Assembly: GCA_905478035.1 (NCBI GenBank)
Contig: CAJQGX010000001.1
Span: forward strand, 1 to 64,000
Reading direction: 5' to 3'
Length of the DNA stretch: 64,000 nucleotides
Origin: an uncultured SAR86 cluster bacterium
GTDB taxonomy: Bacteria; Pseudomonadota; Gammaproteobacteria; Magnimaribacterales; D2472
The notes under the pieces are model-generated. The model searched no databases. It saw only the letters and a list, made by a program, of their open reading frames with translations, and had not been told where the DNA came from. The position numbers were made by a program, and so were the translations under genes. Shown piece after piece: positions 7,995 through 16,605 of this stretch; position 1 is the first letter of the stretch; each line of letters opens with the position of its first letter.

Positions 7995-10712
7995 ATGAAA
8001 GATAGAATTTTTATAATTGACGGATCCTCATACTTATATCGTGCATATCATGCTATGCCTCCTTTAACGTCATCTTCTGGACAACCAACTGGAGCAATAA
8101 AGGGCGTTACCAATATGTTAATGACTCTAAAAAAAGATAGTGAAGGCTCACCAATAATTGTTGTTTTTGATGCAAAGGGTAAGACTTTTAGAAATGATAT
8201 ATACAAGGAATACAAAGCGAACAGGCCTCCAATGCCTGACGATTTAAGAGAACAGCTCCAGCCATTAAAAAACATAGTTAAGGCTATTGGGTTTCCTTTA
8301 ATTGAAATAGCTGGTGTGGAAGCCGATGATGTTATTGCAACACTTGTAAAAAAAGCAAAAGAAAAAAACCTTAAAGCTGTCATATCTTCTCTGGATAAAG
8401 ATCTTATGCAATTAGTTGAAGATCCGGTTTCAACAATGATGAATACAATGACTCATCAAATTTTTAATGAAGAGAAGGTATTGGAGAAATTTGGTGTTAA
8501 GCCCAATCAAATAAGAGATATGCTTGCATTAACTGGCGATACTTCAGATAACATCCCAGGAGTTCCGAAGGTAGGTCAGAAAACGGCAGCTAAGTGGTTA
8601 AATGAATATGGGGATATTAATGAAATCAAAGCTAACGCAGATTTAATAAAAGGAGTTGTGGGCGACAATCTAAGAAATTCATTAGGTGATCTAGATAGAA
8701 ATGTTGAACTTGTCTCTCTTAAGTATGATGTTGATATAGGGGTGTCATTTGAGAGCTTGATGGAACAAAATAAAGATCAAGAACGACTTGATGAGCTGTT
8801 TAATGAATTAGAGTTTAAGGCCCTTAAAAAACCTACTTTAAAAAATACAAAAGAAGGAATATCTAGCCGCTCTTATGAAGAACCCGCAACCGAAAAGAAA
8901 ACTCAAAGTAACTACCAAACTTTATTTACTAAAAAAGATTTAGAAGACTGGGCAAAAAAATTAAATGCTTGTAAGGTATTTGCTATAGATACTGAAACGG
9001 ACTCTCTTGATACAGTTACTGCAAACCTGGTTGGAATATCTTTAAGTACTCAAGAAGAGTCTGGTTGTTATATCCCAATCAACCATGAATATGATGGCTG
9101 TCCAAAGCAAATAGATTTAAAAACAGTTATCAAAGTCTTGGGGACGGCTATTGAAAAAAATAAGCAGAAAGCTGTTGGTCAAAATCTTAAATTTGATATT
9201 CCAATACTTGCTAGACATGGGATTAATTTAGATGATTTTCATGCAGACACAATGCTTATGTCGTATGTTTTAAATAGCACTGCAACAAGGCATGGGATGG
9301 ATAAGTTAGCTGAGTTTTATTTAAATTACACCACTGTAAAATATAAAGAAATTACAGGAACAGCATCAAAACAAATAAATTTTTCTGCTGTTCAAATTGA
9401 TATCGCATCAAATTATGCCGCAGAAGATGCTGACATAACACTTAGACTATTTAATAAACTAAACGGGCTTCTTAAAGATAAGCCAACTCAATTAAAGCTA
9501 CTTAAAGAAATTGAATACCCATTAGTCCATGTTCTTTCTAATATAGAGATGAATGGTGCAAAAGTTGATAAGAATAAGTTAGCTGATCACTCTGAAGAAC
9601 TATCTAAAAAAATTGAAGATCTTTCAAAACAGGCTTTCAAAATTGCTGGAGAAGAATTTAATTTAGATTCTCCAAAACAATTACTTGTAGTCTTATATGA
9701 AAAATTAAAGTTACCCATCCTAAAGAAGACTCCTAAAGGACAGCCATCAACCAATGAAGAGACTCTCCAAAGGTTGGCTGAAGAATATGAAATACCAAAG
9801 GTAATTCTTCAATATAGAACTTTAGCAAAATTGAAGTCTACTTACACTGATAGTCTTATAAGAATTGAGAACCCTTCTACAAAAAGGATTCATACTTCTT
9901 TTCAACAGGCAGTTACCTCAACTGGAAGACTTTCTTCCACGGAGCCAAATTTACAAAATATTCCAATAAAAACTGCAGAAGGGAGAAGAATAAGAGAGGC
10001 ATTTGTACCTGAAAAAGGGAATGTACTTATATCAGCTGATTATTCTCAGATAGAATTAAGAATAATGGCTCATTTATCAAAAGATAAAAACTTGACGCAT
10101 GCTTTCAATAATAATCTAGATGTTCATTCTGCAACTGCAGCAGAAGTTTTCAGTGTGAGTCTAGATAACGTCACGCAGGAACACAGAAGAAGTGCAAAAG
10201 CTATTAACTTTGGATTGATGTATGGGATGTCAGCCTTTGGACTGACAAGACAGCTCGATATCCCAAGAGCTGAAGCACAAAAATATCTTGATACTTACTT
10301 TGAAAGATATACCGGCGTTAAGGATTATATGGAAAATATTAAAGCTAAAGCTAAAGAGGATATGTTTGTAGAAACAATAATGGGAAGAAGGCTTTACTTG
10401 AATGAAATAAATGCTGCAAATGGATTGCGGAGACAGGCTGCCGAAAGAGCAGCAATTAATGCTCCGCTTCAAGGCTCTGCAGCTGACATTATTAAAAAAG
10501 CAATGATAGATATTAATGGTTTCTTAAACAAGGAAATGCCAGAGGTTAAAATGATTATGCAGGTACATGATGAGCTCATATTTGAAACCCCAAAGAATAT
10601 ATCTGAAGAAGTTTTATTATTAATGAAGAATATGATGGAAGATGCTGTTAAGCTTGATATACCATTAATAGCAGAAGCTGCCATAGGAATAAATTGGAAT
10701 GAAGCTCACTAA
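7995..10712 (+). CDS. polA: DNA polymerase I
   Basis: A 905-residue full-length Pol I. The N-terminal 5'-3' nuclease domain (about 1-285) opens with IIDGSSYLYRAYHAMPPL and contains the helix-hairpin-helix loop TGDTSDNIPGVPKVG. The proofreading 3'-5' exonuclease domain keeps its metal-binding motif AIDTETDSLD near residue 333, so proofreading should be intact. The polymerase domain has motif A DYSQIELRIMAH (about 682), motif B RRSAKAINFGLMYG (about 731) and motif C QVHDELIFE (about 857). It fills gaps in repair and removes Okazaki primers. It is divergent from dsbB, and the next gene overlaps its end by 14 bases. Confidence 0.97.
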   Translation: MKDRIFIIDGSSYLYRAYHAMPPLTSSSGQPTGAIKGVTNMLMTLKKDSEGSPIIVVFDAKGKTFRNDIYKEYKANRPPMPDDLREQLQPLKNIVKAIGFPLIEIAGVEADDVIATLVKKAKEKNLKAVISSLDKDLMQLVEDPVSTMMNTMTHQIFNEEKVLEKFGVKPNQIRDMLALTGDTSDNIPGVPKVGQKTAAKWLNEYGDINEIKANADLIKGVVGDNLRNSLGDLDRNVELVSLKYDVDIGVSFESLMEQNKDQERLDELFNELEFKALKKPTLKNTKEGISSRSYEEPATEKKTQSNYQTLFTKKDLEDWAKKLNACKVFAIDTETDSLDTVTANLVGISLSTQEESGCYIPINHEYDGCPKQIDLKTVIKVLGTAIEKNKQKAVGQNLKFDIPILARHGINLDDFHADTMLMSYVLNSTATRHGMDKLAEFYLNYTTVKYKEITGTASKQINFSAVQIDIASNYAAEDADITLRLFNKLNGLLKDKPTQLKLLKEIEYPLVHVLSNIEMNGAKVDKNKLADHSEELSKKIEDLSKQAFKIAGEEFNLDSPKQLLVVLYEKLKLPILKKTPKGQPSTNEETLQRLAEEYEIPKVILQYRTLAKLKSTYTDSLIRIENPSTKRIHTSFQQAVTSTGRLSSTEPNLQNIPIKTAEGRRIREAFVPEKGNVLISADYSQIELRIMAHLSKDKNLTHAFNNNLDVHSATAAEVFSVSLDNVTQEHRRSAKAINFGLMYGMSAFGLTRQLDIPRAEAQKYLDTYFERYTGVKDYMENIKAKAKEDMFVETIMGRRLYLNEINAANGLRRQAAERAAINAPLQGSAADIIKKAMIDINGFLNKEMPEVKMIMQVHDELIFETPKNISEEVLLLMKNMMEDAVKLDIPLIAEAAIGINWNEAH

Positions 10713-11952
10713 TCAAATATCTTTGTTTTTTATATTTAGTATGACTGCCAATATTTTGGTAGGACAGGATGCATATTTTGGAGATCTTGCTCCTGGATAT
10801 AACGAACCAGCTTTCCATAGTCCAAATAGGCCTTCAACTTATGAGCATCCAAGTGATGATGCTAATTTAGAACTTCATCGAGTTAATAAGAAAAATAAAT
10901 CAAGTGGTTTTGAGAATTCTCAAAATATAATTACTAAGAAGCATTTCTCAAATATCTTTGACGCTGAATTATCAAGCTTTAAGAATTGTATTAAAAGCGA
11001 AGGCACAGCTGAAGAAAGTTATATCAATACTAATTGTAAAATTTCAAAAGCTCTCCAAGATGCAGCTTTTATTTTACAGGGTAAAAAAAATATACAGGCT
11101 ATCGACTTATTAGATAACTTCACAAAATTTAAAAAAATTAAAAACTCCACACCAAGATATCCAAAAAATATGCTTGAGTTTGGAGAAACTGGTTACGTCA
11201 TAGTCGAATATGACATTACTGAAAAGGGCAGAATTGCCAATGAAGAAATTGTAGAAGCATGGTGCGGCAATATCTCAAGTCCATTCACTGAATTTCAACC
11301 TTGCTCATTTTTTAATAGAGAATCTCTCACGTCAGTTATCAAGTTTAAATATAAGCCTGCAAAGTTTGAAAATAAGCCAGTTTATACAAAGGATGTAAAA
11401 CATAAGTTTACGTTCAGCCTAAATCCAAAACTATCTAAGATGAAAGATAAAGTAGATCAAGCTTATGATGAGGTTCGAAACAAAATTATTGCTAAAGATT
11501 ATGTCAATGCAGCCGCGATAGCTCAAAACTATATTGAATATGACAATATATTCTTATTTGAGAAAGCAAGAGCACATTATTTTAATGAGGAATACTTACA
11601 AGCATCAACTGCTCTTTTTAAATTTATAGAATTAACAAAAGATGAAAAATATCGCTACCCTGAAGAGGTCTTATTAAGCAGTCTTATAATATTGGTAGAC
11701 TCATTATACTTTTCGGAAGACTTCAAAAAGATAATCAGTTTAGATAATAATGTATCCAATTACATAAAAGAAAAACCTCAATATAGAAGAAACTTAGCGA
11801 TGACCAGTCTATATCTTGGAACTTCATATGTTAATACAGGGGATCTGCAGCAGGGGATGTATTACCTAGGTATAGCACGCAAATATGCACCATCAGATGC
11901 TCAGGTAAAATATATCGACAATGTAATAAACCAAACAGCTAATTATTTATAG
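10699..11952 (+). CDS. Secreted TonB C-terminal-domain protein with TPR-like C-terminus
   Basis: A 417-residue protein with a plain signal peptide (about 1-22, cleavage near LVGQDA) and no retained membrane helix. Residues about 153-240 match the energy-transducer TonB C-terminal fold (PRYPKNMLEFGETGYVIVEY, then DITEKGRI and KFKYKPAKFENKPVY). An insert with two cysteines (WCGN and PCSFF, residues 189 and 202) may form a disulfide. Residues about 250-417 are helical with TPR-like periodicity (YIEYDNIFLFEKARAHYFNE; YVNTGDLQQGMYYLGIARKY). Lacking an anchor, it cannot act like classical TonB and may instead bind periplasmic partners. It overlaps polA by 14 bases, suggesting coupling. Confidence 0.75.
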   Translation: MKLTNQISLFFIFSMTANILVGQDAYFGDLAPGYNEPAFHSPNRPSTYEHPSDDANLELHRVNKKNKSSGFENSQNIITKKHFSNIFDAELSSFKNCIKSEGTAEESYINTNCKISKALQDAAFILQGKKNIQAIDLLDNFTKFKKIKNSTPRYPKNMLEFGETGYVIVEYDITEKGRIANEEIVEAWCGNISSPFTEFQPCSFFNRESLTSVIKFKYKPAKFENKPVYTKDVKHKFTFSLNPKLSKMKDKVDQAYDEVRNKIIAKDYVNAAAIAQNYIEYDNIFLFEKARAHYFNEEYLQASTALFKFIELTKDEKYRYPEEVLLSSLIILVDSLYFSEDFKKIISLDNNVSNYIKEKPQYRRNLAMTSLYLGTSYVNTGDLQQGMYYLGIARKYAPSDAQVKYIDNVINQTANYL

Positions 11953-12454
11953 AACCAGACCATTGTGTTGGAATGTAATTTAGCTCTTCTGCGCTGAGAA
12001 TATTAATTCCATGAATTTTCCTAAGATCAGATATTCTCATATTTAGGTATTCATCAGGCATTTGGAATGGCCATTTTTTTTTCATTTTAAATGTTTTAAA
12101 GATGACCTTTCTTTTTATACCAGAGATATTCCAATAAAGTTTTAAAAATCCTCTTACTCCAAGCTCGTTAATGAGATGTTTTTGGATTTTCTTTATTTGT
12201 GGAAGTTTTGCATAGCCAAGAAGATACTTCCATTTAAAAGATGAGCCCCATAGAACCCAAGTATCTAGTATAGCCTCTTGATCAATTGATATATCGAGGC
12301 CAAAAACTATGTGAGTACAGTCATGGTCTCTTAATAGATTTCCTGACTGAAGATCATCTTCTAATATCTCTTTTGACTCGGGAAAAGAGTCGTAATAACA
12401 CTCCAGTCCTTCTGATAAGGTTAGATCACAGTCTTGTTTTTGATATTTAAGCAC
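11939..12454 (-). CDS. COQ4-like protein (putative ubiquinone biosynthesis factor)
   Basis: A 171-residue soluble protein. Residues 44-60 read HDCTHIVFGLDISIDQE, an exact HDxxH-x11-E arrangement (H44, D45, H48, E60), the metal-binding signature of the COQ4 family. The following glycine (VFG) and hydrophobic helix (ILDTWVLWG) also fit that family. In eukaryotes COQ4 works on the C1 position of the ubiquinone ring. It starts at a GTG eight bases inside the end of engB; no ATG is available near the N-terminus. The window carries several ubi genes but none is adjacent. The metal motif is directly visible; a role in quinone synthesis is inferred. Confidence 0.6.
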   Translation of the reverse strand: MLKYQKQDCDLTLSEGLECYYDSFPESKEILEDDLQSGNLLRDHDCTHIVFGLDISIDQEAILDTWVLWGSSFKWKYLLGYAKLPQIKKIQKHLINELGVRGFLKLYWNISGIKRKVIFKTFKMKKKWPFQMPDEYLNMRISDLRKIHGINILSAEELNYIPTQWSGSINN

Positions 12455-13031
12455 CAGTAAATTCTAGTATTGCTCTTGAAAGCTTGTCAAACCCTACGAT
12501 ATCTTTTGATGAGACGGCAATGGCTTCAACCCCTTGCATTTGCCTATTTACTGCTGATATAGCCTTATGTTTTTGATTGTTAGATAGCTTATCACTTTTT
12601 GTTAAAACTGGAATAAAGGCAATATCCGAGTTATTGCATAGCTCAATCATATCTCTATCACTATCTTTTAATGGATGCCTTATGTCCATAAAAATGACTA
12701 CAGCTTTCAAGGCTTTTCGTTTTGCAAAATACTCTTCCAACAAAGGAGCCCAATCTTTTCTCTTATGAAAGCTTGACTTAGCAAAGCCATATCCAGGAAG
12801 ATCTACAAATTTTAAAGTTTCGTTTACTTTAAAGAAGTTTATTTCAGTGGTTCTTCCAGGCGTTTTGCTTATTCGTGCAAGCTTAGGGTTTTCTGTTAGA
12901 GCATTTAGTGCACTCGATTTGCCAGCATTTGATCTACCAGCCAATAAAATTTCATCACCCATGTCTTCTGGGAGATTCTTAAACTTAGTTACTCCAAGCA
13001 TAAACTCAGATTCTTTAAAAAGGTTTTTCAT
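12447..13031 (-). CDS. engB: Ribosome-biogenesis GTPase EngB/YsxC
   Basis: A 194-residue TRAFAC-class GTPase of the YihA/YsxC family, needed for late assembly of the large ribosomal subunit. The G1 loop is GRSNAGKSS (residues 32-40), the G3 motif DLPGYGFAK, and the G4 motif TKSDKL; the family's FVDLPGYG context is intact. It is divergent from the cytochrome c4 gene (65-base gap), the common EngB-cytochrome c4 arrangement in gammaproteobacteria. Its end overlaps the COQ4-like gene by eight bases. Confidence 0.95.
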   Translation of the reverse strand: MKNLFKESEFMLGVTKFKNLPEDMGDEILLAGRSNAGKSSALNALTENPKLARISKTPGRTTEINFFKVNETLKFVDLPGYGFAKSSFHKRKDWAPLLEEYFAKRKALKAVVIFMDIRHPLKDSDRDMIELCNNSDIAFIPVLTKSDKLSNNQKHKAISAVNRQMQGVEAIAVSSKDIVGFDKLSRAILEFTGA

Positions 13032-13039
13032 TTAATAGT

Positions 13040-13067
13040 TTGTATCATACCAACCTATGTTTATAAT
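13040..13067 (+). promoter_or_regulatory. Probable promoter of the cytochrome c4-dsbA-cytochrome c operon
   Basis: TTGTAT at 13040-13045 (four of six matches) is separated by 16 bases from a perfect TATAAT at 13062-13067. Transcription would start near 13074, about 23 bases before the ATG at 13097. Confidence 0.5.
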
Positions 13068-13096
13068 ACACATCACAATACACACTTAATAAGTAT

Positions 13097-13759
13097 ATGA
13101 AATCAATTTCGTTATTTTTTACATCTTTTTGTTTAGTATTTTCTTTACATGCAGCAGAAAGTGGAAATTCAGAGAATATGCCGCAAGGATTTATTTCAGG
13201 CGATGCATCTAACGGCTCAACTTTAGTAGATTCATGTACTGCTTGTCATGGAAGTGATGGCAATAGTATTAGCTCTGATTGGCCTAAATTAGCAGGACAA
13301 AATCAAAGATACCTCTATGAGCAATTAAAATATTTTAGAGATGGCGAAAGAAATAATGCCCTTATGATGGCTGTAATTCCATATTTAAATACCTTACAAG
13401 ATGCTGATTTACTAGATATGGCAGCATTTTATGAGTCTAATGAGACCTCAAGAGGCCAAGCAAAAAACGATGAAGAGCTTTTAGAACTTGGAACTAGTTT
13501 ATATAGATTTGGAAATATGAAAAAAGGCATACCTGCATGTACTGCATGTCACTCTGTTGATGGACAGGGTAACTATTTAGCAGGATTTCCAGGCGTAGCT
13601 GGCCAACAAGTTGGCTATCTGACTAGTACTCTCAAGGCGTATAGATCAAAAGAACGAAATGCTGGAGAGCAATCTCTTGTAATGCAATCCATAGCTCTAA
13701 ATTTAAGCGATGGAGATATTGATGCTTTAGCTAATTACATGCACGGACTATATAAATAA
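13097..13759 (+). CDS. Cytochrome c4 (di-haem, periplasmic)
   Basis: A 220-residue protein with a signal peptide (about 1-20) and two class I cytochrome c domains in tandem. Haem attachment motifs are C47-T-A-C50-H51 and C148-T-A-C151-H152. Each is followed by the family pattern of a proline/glycine loop (WPKLAGQ and FPGVAGQ), and methionines in the NALMMAVIP and SLVMQSIA segments are the likely axial ligands. Cytochrome c4 carries electrons from the bc1 complex to terminal oxidases, matching the oxidase assembly genes at the window start. It leads an operon with dsbA and a second cytochrome c, eight bases before dsbA. Confidence 0.92.
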   Translation: MKSISLFFTSFCLVFSLHAAESGNSENMPQGFISGDASNGSTLVDSCTACHGSDGNSISSDWPKLAGQNQRYLYEQLKYFRDGERNNALMMAVIPYLNTLQDADLLDMAAFYESNETSRGQAKNDEELLELGTSLYRFGNMKKGIPACTACHSVDGQGNYLAGFPGVAGQQVGYLTSTLKAYRSKERNAGEQSLVMQSIALNLSDGDIDALANYMHGLYK

Positions 13760-13767
13760 TATTAACT

Positions 13768-14379
13768 ATGAAAAACATATATAAATTTTTTGCAATCGCT
13801 CTTATTTCAGTTTCTATTAACGCTGAATACAAATTGGGCAAAGACTATCGCTTAATTGATAATCCTATTCAAGTAAGAAAAGATGGAATAGTAGAAGTCA
13901 CTGAGGCTTTTTGGTATGGATGTAATCATTGTTACAACTTTGAGCCATCTATTAATGCTTGGGAATCGAGACTTGATGCTGGAGTAAAATTTGAAAAAAT
14001 GCCAATTACTTGGGGAAGTATCCATCAATTGCATGCTGCTCTTTTCTATACTATAGAATCCCTTAAGTTAGATCCATCCACGCACTCTGCTGTTTTTGTA
14101 ACAATCCATAAAGAAGGTAATTTTCTTCAAAACCCAAAAGCCATTGAACAATTTTTAGCAAAGTTTGGTGTTGCACCTGAGGTAACAGCTCAATATTTAA
14201 ATTCTTTTGGAGTAAAACAAAAAGTTAACAGAAGTATTAAATACGGCAAGCAAGTCAAAGTTACTGGAGTCCCAATGATGATTGTAGACGGGACTTATAT
14301 AATTGAATCGAAAGGATCATTCGGAGATATGCTTAAAGTGGTTGATCATGTCATAGATCTTCAAAGACCAAACTCATAG
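13768..14379 (+). CDS. dsbA: Thiol:disulfide interchange protein DsbA
   Basis: A 203-residue periplasmic oxidoreductase with a signal peptide (about 1-19). The active site is C52-N-H-C55 within FWYGCNHCYNFEP, and the conserved cis-proline loop is VTGVPMMIV. It introduces disulfide bonds into exported proteins and is recycled by DsbB (gene at 7408). Between the two halves of the thioredoxin fold lies the expected helical insertion (residues about 80-145). It is flanked on both sides by cytochrome c genes, whose CxxCH cysteines pass through the same periplasmic thiol system. Confidence 0.94.
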   Translation: MKNIYKFFAIALISVSINAEYKLGKDYRLIDNPIQVRKDGIVEVTEAFWYGCNHCYNFEPSINAWESRLDAGVKFEKMPITWGSIHQLHAALFYTIESLKLDPSTHSAVFVTIHKEGNFLQNPKAIEQFLAKFGVAPEVTAQYLNSFGVKQKVNRSIKYGKQVKVTGVPMMIVDGTYIIESKGSFGDMLKVVDHVIDLQRPNS

Positions 14380-14387
14380 GAATTTAA

Positions 14388-14792
14388 ATGAAAAATAAAA
14401 GTTATCTACTAATTTTGCCACTATGTGCAATATTTCTTTTTAATGGTAAAAAATATGATGATTCAGTAATTGAAAGAATTCATCTCAATGTAAACATATG
14501 CGTTGAAGGTCAGGACTGCGGTGCTGTTTTAGCAGAAGCGAGTGCTGATGCAGGAGGATCTTCAACAGTATCAAAACTCTATGCTAGCTGTATTGCATGT
14601 CATGGAGCCAAGGGAGAGGGTGGAATTGGCCCATCATTTAAGGGTAGAAAGAGTGATTATATTTCAACAGCATTAGTTCAATATAAAAATAAAGAAGAAA
14701 GAGGAGCTCAAAGTGCACTAATGTATGCTCAAGCTGCAGCACTATCGGATAAAGAAATAAAAGACCTCTCGGAATATATTACTACTTTATAG
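14388..14792 (+). CDS. Mono-haem cytochrome c5-like protein
   Basis: A 134-residue exported protein with an N-terminal hydrophobic segment (about 5-19) and one class I cytochrome c domain. The haem site is C68-I-A-C71-H72 followed by GEGGIGPSFKGR; the methionine in SALMYAQAAALSD is the probable sixth ligand. Residues 35-45 carry an additional cysteine pair (C38 and C44 in VNICVEGQDCG) before the haem domain. This short Cys-containing segment also precedes cytochrome c5 in some gammaproteobacteria. An AGGA ribosome-binding site precedes the ATG. It ends with an 11-base convergent overlap with ubiK. Confidence 0.85.
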   Translation: MKNKSYLLILPLCAIFLFNGKKYDDSVIERIHLNVNICVEGQDCGAVLAEASADAGGSSTVSKLYASCIACHGAKGEGGIGPSFKGRKSDYISTALVQYKNKEERGAQSALMYAQAAALSDKEIKDLSEYITTL

Positions 14793-15018
14793 ATTCTTCT
14801 AATAAAATAATTCTTTTTTCTAGCCTATCGGCAATATTTTTTAAGGCTTCATATTTGGATCTGCTGACATAGCCACTTTGCTCTATCAGGCCATCAAAAT
14901 CTTTAGATAAATTGCCTGCCAAAGAATTTATTACTTCAACTGGCAAGACGCCTCCAATTGCTCCGATCTCTTTTTTTATGATATTCATTACAGCATCTCT
15001 TAGCTCGTTATCTTTCAT
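14782..15018 (-). CDS. ubiK: Ubiquinone biosynthesis accessory factor UbiK (BMFP family)
   Basis: A 78-residue protein of the YqiC/BMFP type. It has an amphipathic N-terminal helix and a C-terminal coiled coil (ALKNIADRLEKRIILLEESI) after the conserved YVSRSKYEAL, equivalent to LVSREEFD in E. coli. UbiK partners UbiJ (gene at 30822) in the soluble Ubi complex under aerobic conditions. A TTG at 15030 would add four residues; the ATG at 15018 is preferred. It overlaps yigB by 11 bases and the convergent cytochrome gene by 11 bases. Confidence 0.82.
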   Translation of the reverse strand: MKDNELRDAVMNIIKKEIGAIGGVLPVEVINSLAGNLSKDFDGLIEQSGYVSRSKYEALKNIADRLEKRIILLEESIK

Positions 15019-15712
15019 TAAGTTCCTCAATCAGTTTTATACAGTCCTTCCAATAAGCAAACTCATCCGGCTTACCAAAAGACTGTTCCCATTCTTTATT
15101 TCTATTATTAAACCAAACCGCTTTCATTCCCAGTTCATGGGCTCCAAATACATCATTAACTTGATGATCGCCAATATGAATTATTTCTTGAAAAGAAATG
15201 TCGTTATATTTATTTTTAGCTGATACAAAGTGCGGCTTATTTGGTTTATTATCTTTGACATCAAAAGAGCTCAGAGAAAAGTCAAAATATTTCCCAATTT
15301 TATACTTAAAAATATCTGCATTACCATTTGTAAGAATTCCAAGATGATAATTCTTAGATAGATCTTTAATAGCATCATAAACACCATCGTAAAAAACTAC
15401 TTGATGTCTTTTTTCTAAAAACATCGAATAGGCAGTATTAATTATTTCATTTCTTTCTGCTTCGTCAGAAATGATATCCTTTAATTTTTGTTTATAAATT
15501 TCTTTTCTAAGCAGACCTATGTCCCACTCTAAAGAAGGCATGGTTTTGATGAGATCTTCTCTTATGCCCATGAAATCGCTCATAGACCCCCACTCTATAT
15601 TTCCTACCTTTTGTCTAAGCCATTCCCTAGTATCTCTTTCAGCCTTGATGATTACTGGGGCAATATCCCAAAAAGTATCATCAAGATCAAATGTAATTAA
15701 TTTATATTTCAT
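15008..15712 (-). CDS. yigB: HAD-superfamily phosphatase, YigB-like
   Basis: A 234-residue HAD hydrolase of subfamily IA. Motif I is ITFDLDDTFWD with the nucleophile and acid/base aspartates, motif II is GILTNGN, a lysine lies in the VKDNKPNKPHF segment (motif III), and motif IV is IGDHQVNDV. In E. coli YigB dephosphorylates FMN and sits directly after xerC, exactly as here, so the assignment rests on both motifs and order. It overlaps xerC by four bases and ubiK by 11. Confidence 0.88.
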   Translation of the reverse strand: MKYKLITFDLDDTFWDIAPVIIKAERDTREWLRQKVGNIEWGSMSDFMGIREDLIKTMPSLEWDIGLLRKEIYKQKLKDIISDEAERNEIINTAYSMFLEKRHQVVFYDGVYDAIKDLSKNYHLGILTNGNADIFKYKIGKYFDFSLSSFDVKDNKPNKPHFVSAKNKYNDISFQEIIHIGDHQVNDVFGAHELGMKAVWFNNRNKEWEQSFGKPDEFAYWKDCIKLIEELNER

Positions 15713-16605
15713 TTCTTTGCTCTTGGGTGGGCTTTGTCATATATCTTAACTAAATATTGATAATCTAACTTAGTATAAATTTGTGTAGTAGACAGTGAAC
15801 TATGTCCTAGTAGCTCTTGGATTGTTCTGAGATCCCCACTTGATTCAAGCATATGTGTTGCAAAACTATGCCTTAGCATATGGGGGTGAACTGGAGGCAG
15901 CCCTTGTTTTAATGCCATTCTTTTTAGTCTTAATTGGATGCTCCTTACAGAAAGCCTTGATCCTTTTAAATTTATAAATAATGCTGTTGATTCTTCAGAA
16001 TATTTTTGCCTTTCTTTGATCCAATTTTGAATTGCGCTAATAGCATATCTTCCTAGTGGAACAATTCTAGTCTTAGAGCCTTTGCCCAAAACCCTTAAGA
16101 AAGACATCTCTTCTTCGAAATCATCTATATCAATATTTGCAGTTTCTGAAACTCTTAATCCAGATGAATACATTAGCTCAACAATAGCCAAGTCTCTAAT
16201 CTCTAGAGCATCTTCAGGCTTTATGCTCAAAAGTTGCTCTACATCTTCTGGTGACAAAACATCAGGCAGATGCTGAGCAGTCTTTGGTGCTTTCACAAGC
16301 TCAAAGGGCGAAGATTCAATTATAGAATTCTTTTTCAAAAATTTAAAAAAACCTTTTGCTGACGACAAATGCCTTTGGATGCTTCTTGGATTATTGTTTG
16401 CAGAAAAAAGGTTGCCGATCCAGCCAGTACATATATCATCCGTTATTTCATTATATAAGGTGATTTCTAATGATTTTAGGTAGGTAGATAACTTTAACAA
16501 ATCTCTCTTATAGGAGTTTGCGGTATTTGGCGAAAGATTTTTAACTTGAAAGATATATTCTATATATTGAGCTATGTCCTTAGTAATAAAATATTCTTTA
16601 GACAT
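15709..16605 (-). CDS. xerC: Tyrosine recombinase XerC
   Basis: A 298-residue tyrosine recombinase that, with XerD, resolves chromosome dimers at dif. The N-terminal SAM-like core-binding domain (NLSPNTANSYKRDL) is followed by the catalytic domain with SSGLRVSE (first Arg), the conserved lysine turn GKGSKTR, HMLRHSFATHMLE (His and Arg), LGHSSLSTTQIYT and the nucleophilic tyrosine in that last segment. Its place between DUF484 and yigB is diagnostic of xerC rather than xerD. No XerD or dif site was seen in the window. Confidence 0.95.
   Translation of the reverse strand: MSKEYFITKDIAQYIEYIFQVKNLSPNTANSYKRDLLKLSTYLKSLEITLYNEITDDICTGWIGNLFSANNNPRSIQRHLSSAKGFFKFLKKNSIIESSPFELVKAPKTAQHLPDVLSPEDVEQLLSIKPEDALEIRDLAIVELMYSSGLRVSETANIDIDDFEEEMSFLRVLGKGSKTRIVPLGRYAISAIQNWIKERQKYSEESTALFINLKGSRLSVRSIQLRLKRMALKQGLPPVHPHMLRHSFATHMLESSGDLRTIQELLGHSSLSTTQIYTKLDYQYLVKIYDKAHPRAKK

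Noticed and set aside
8048-8383. Minus-strand frame of 111 codons inside polA
   Set aside because: Antisense to the conserved 5'-nuclease domain, with no ribosome-binding site and no recognisable protein features.
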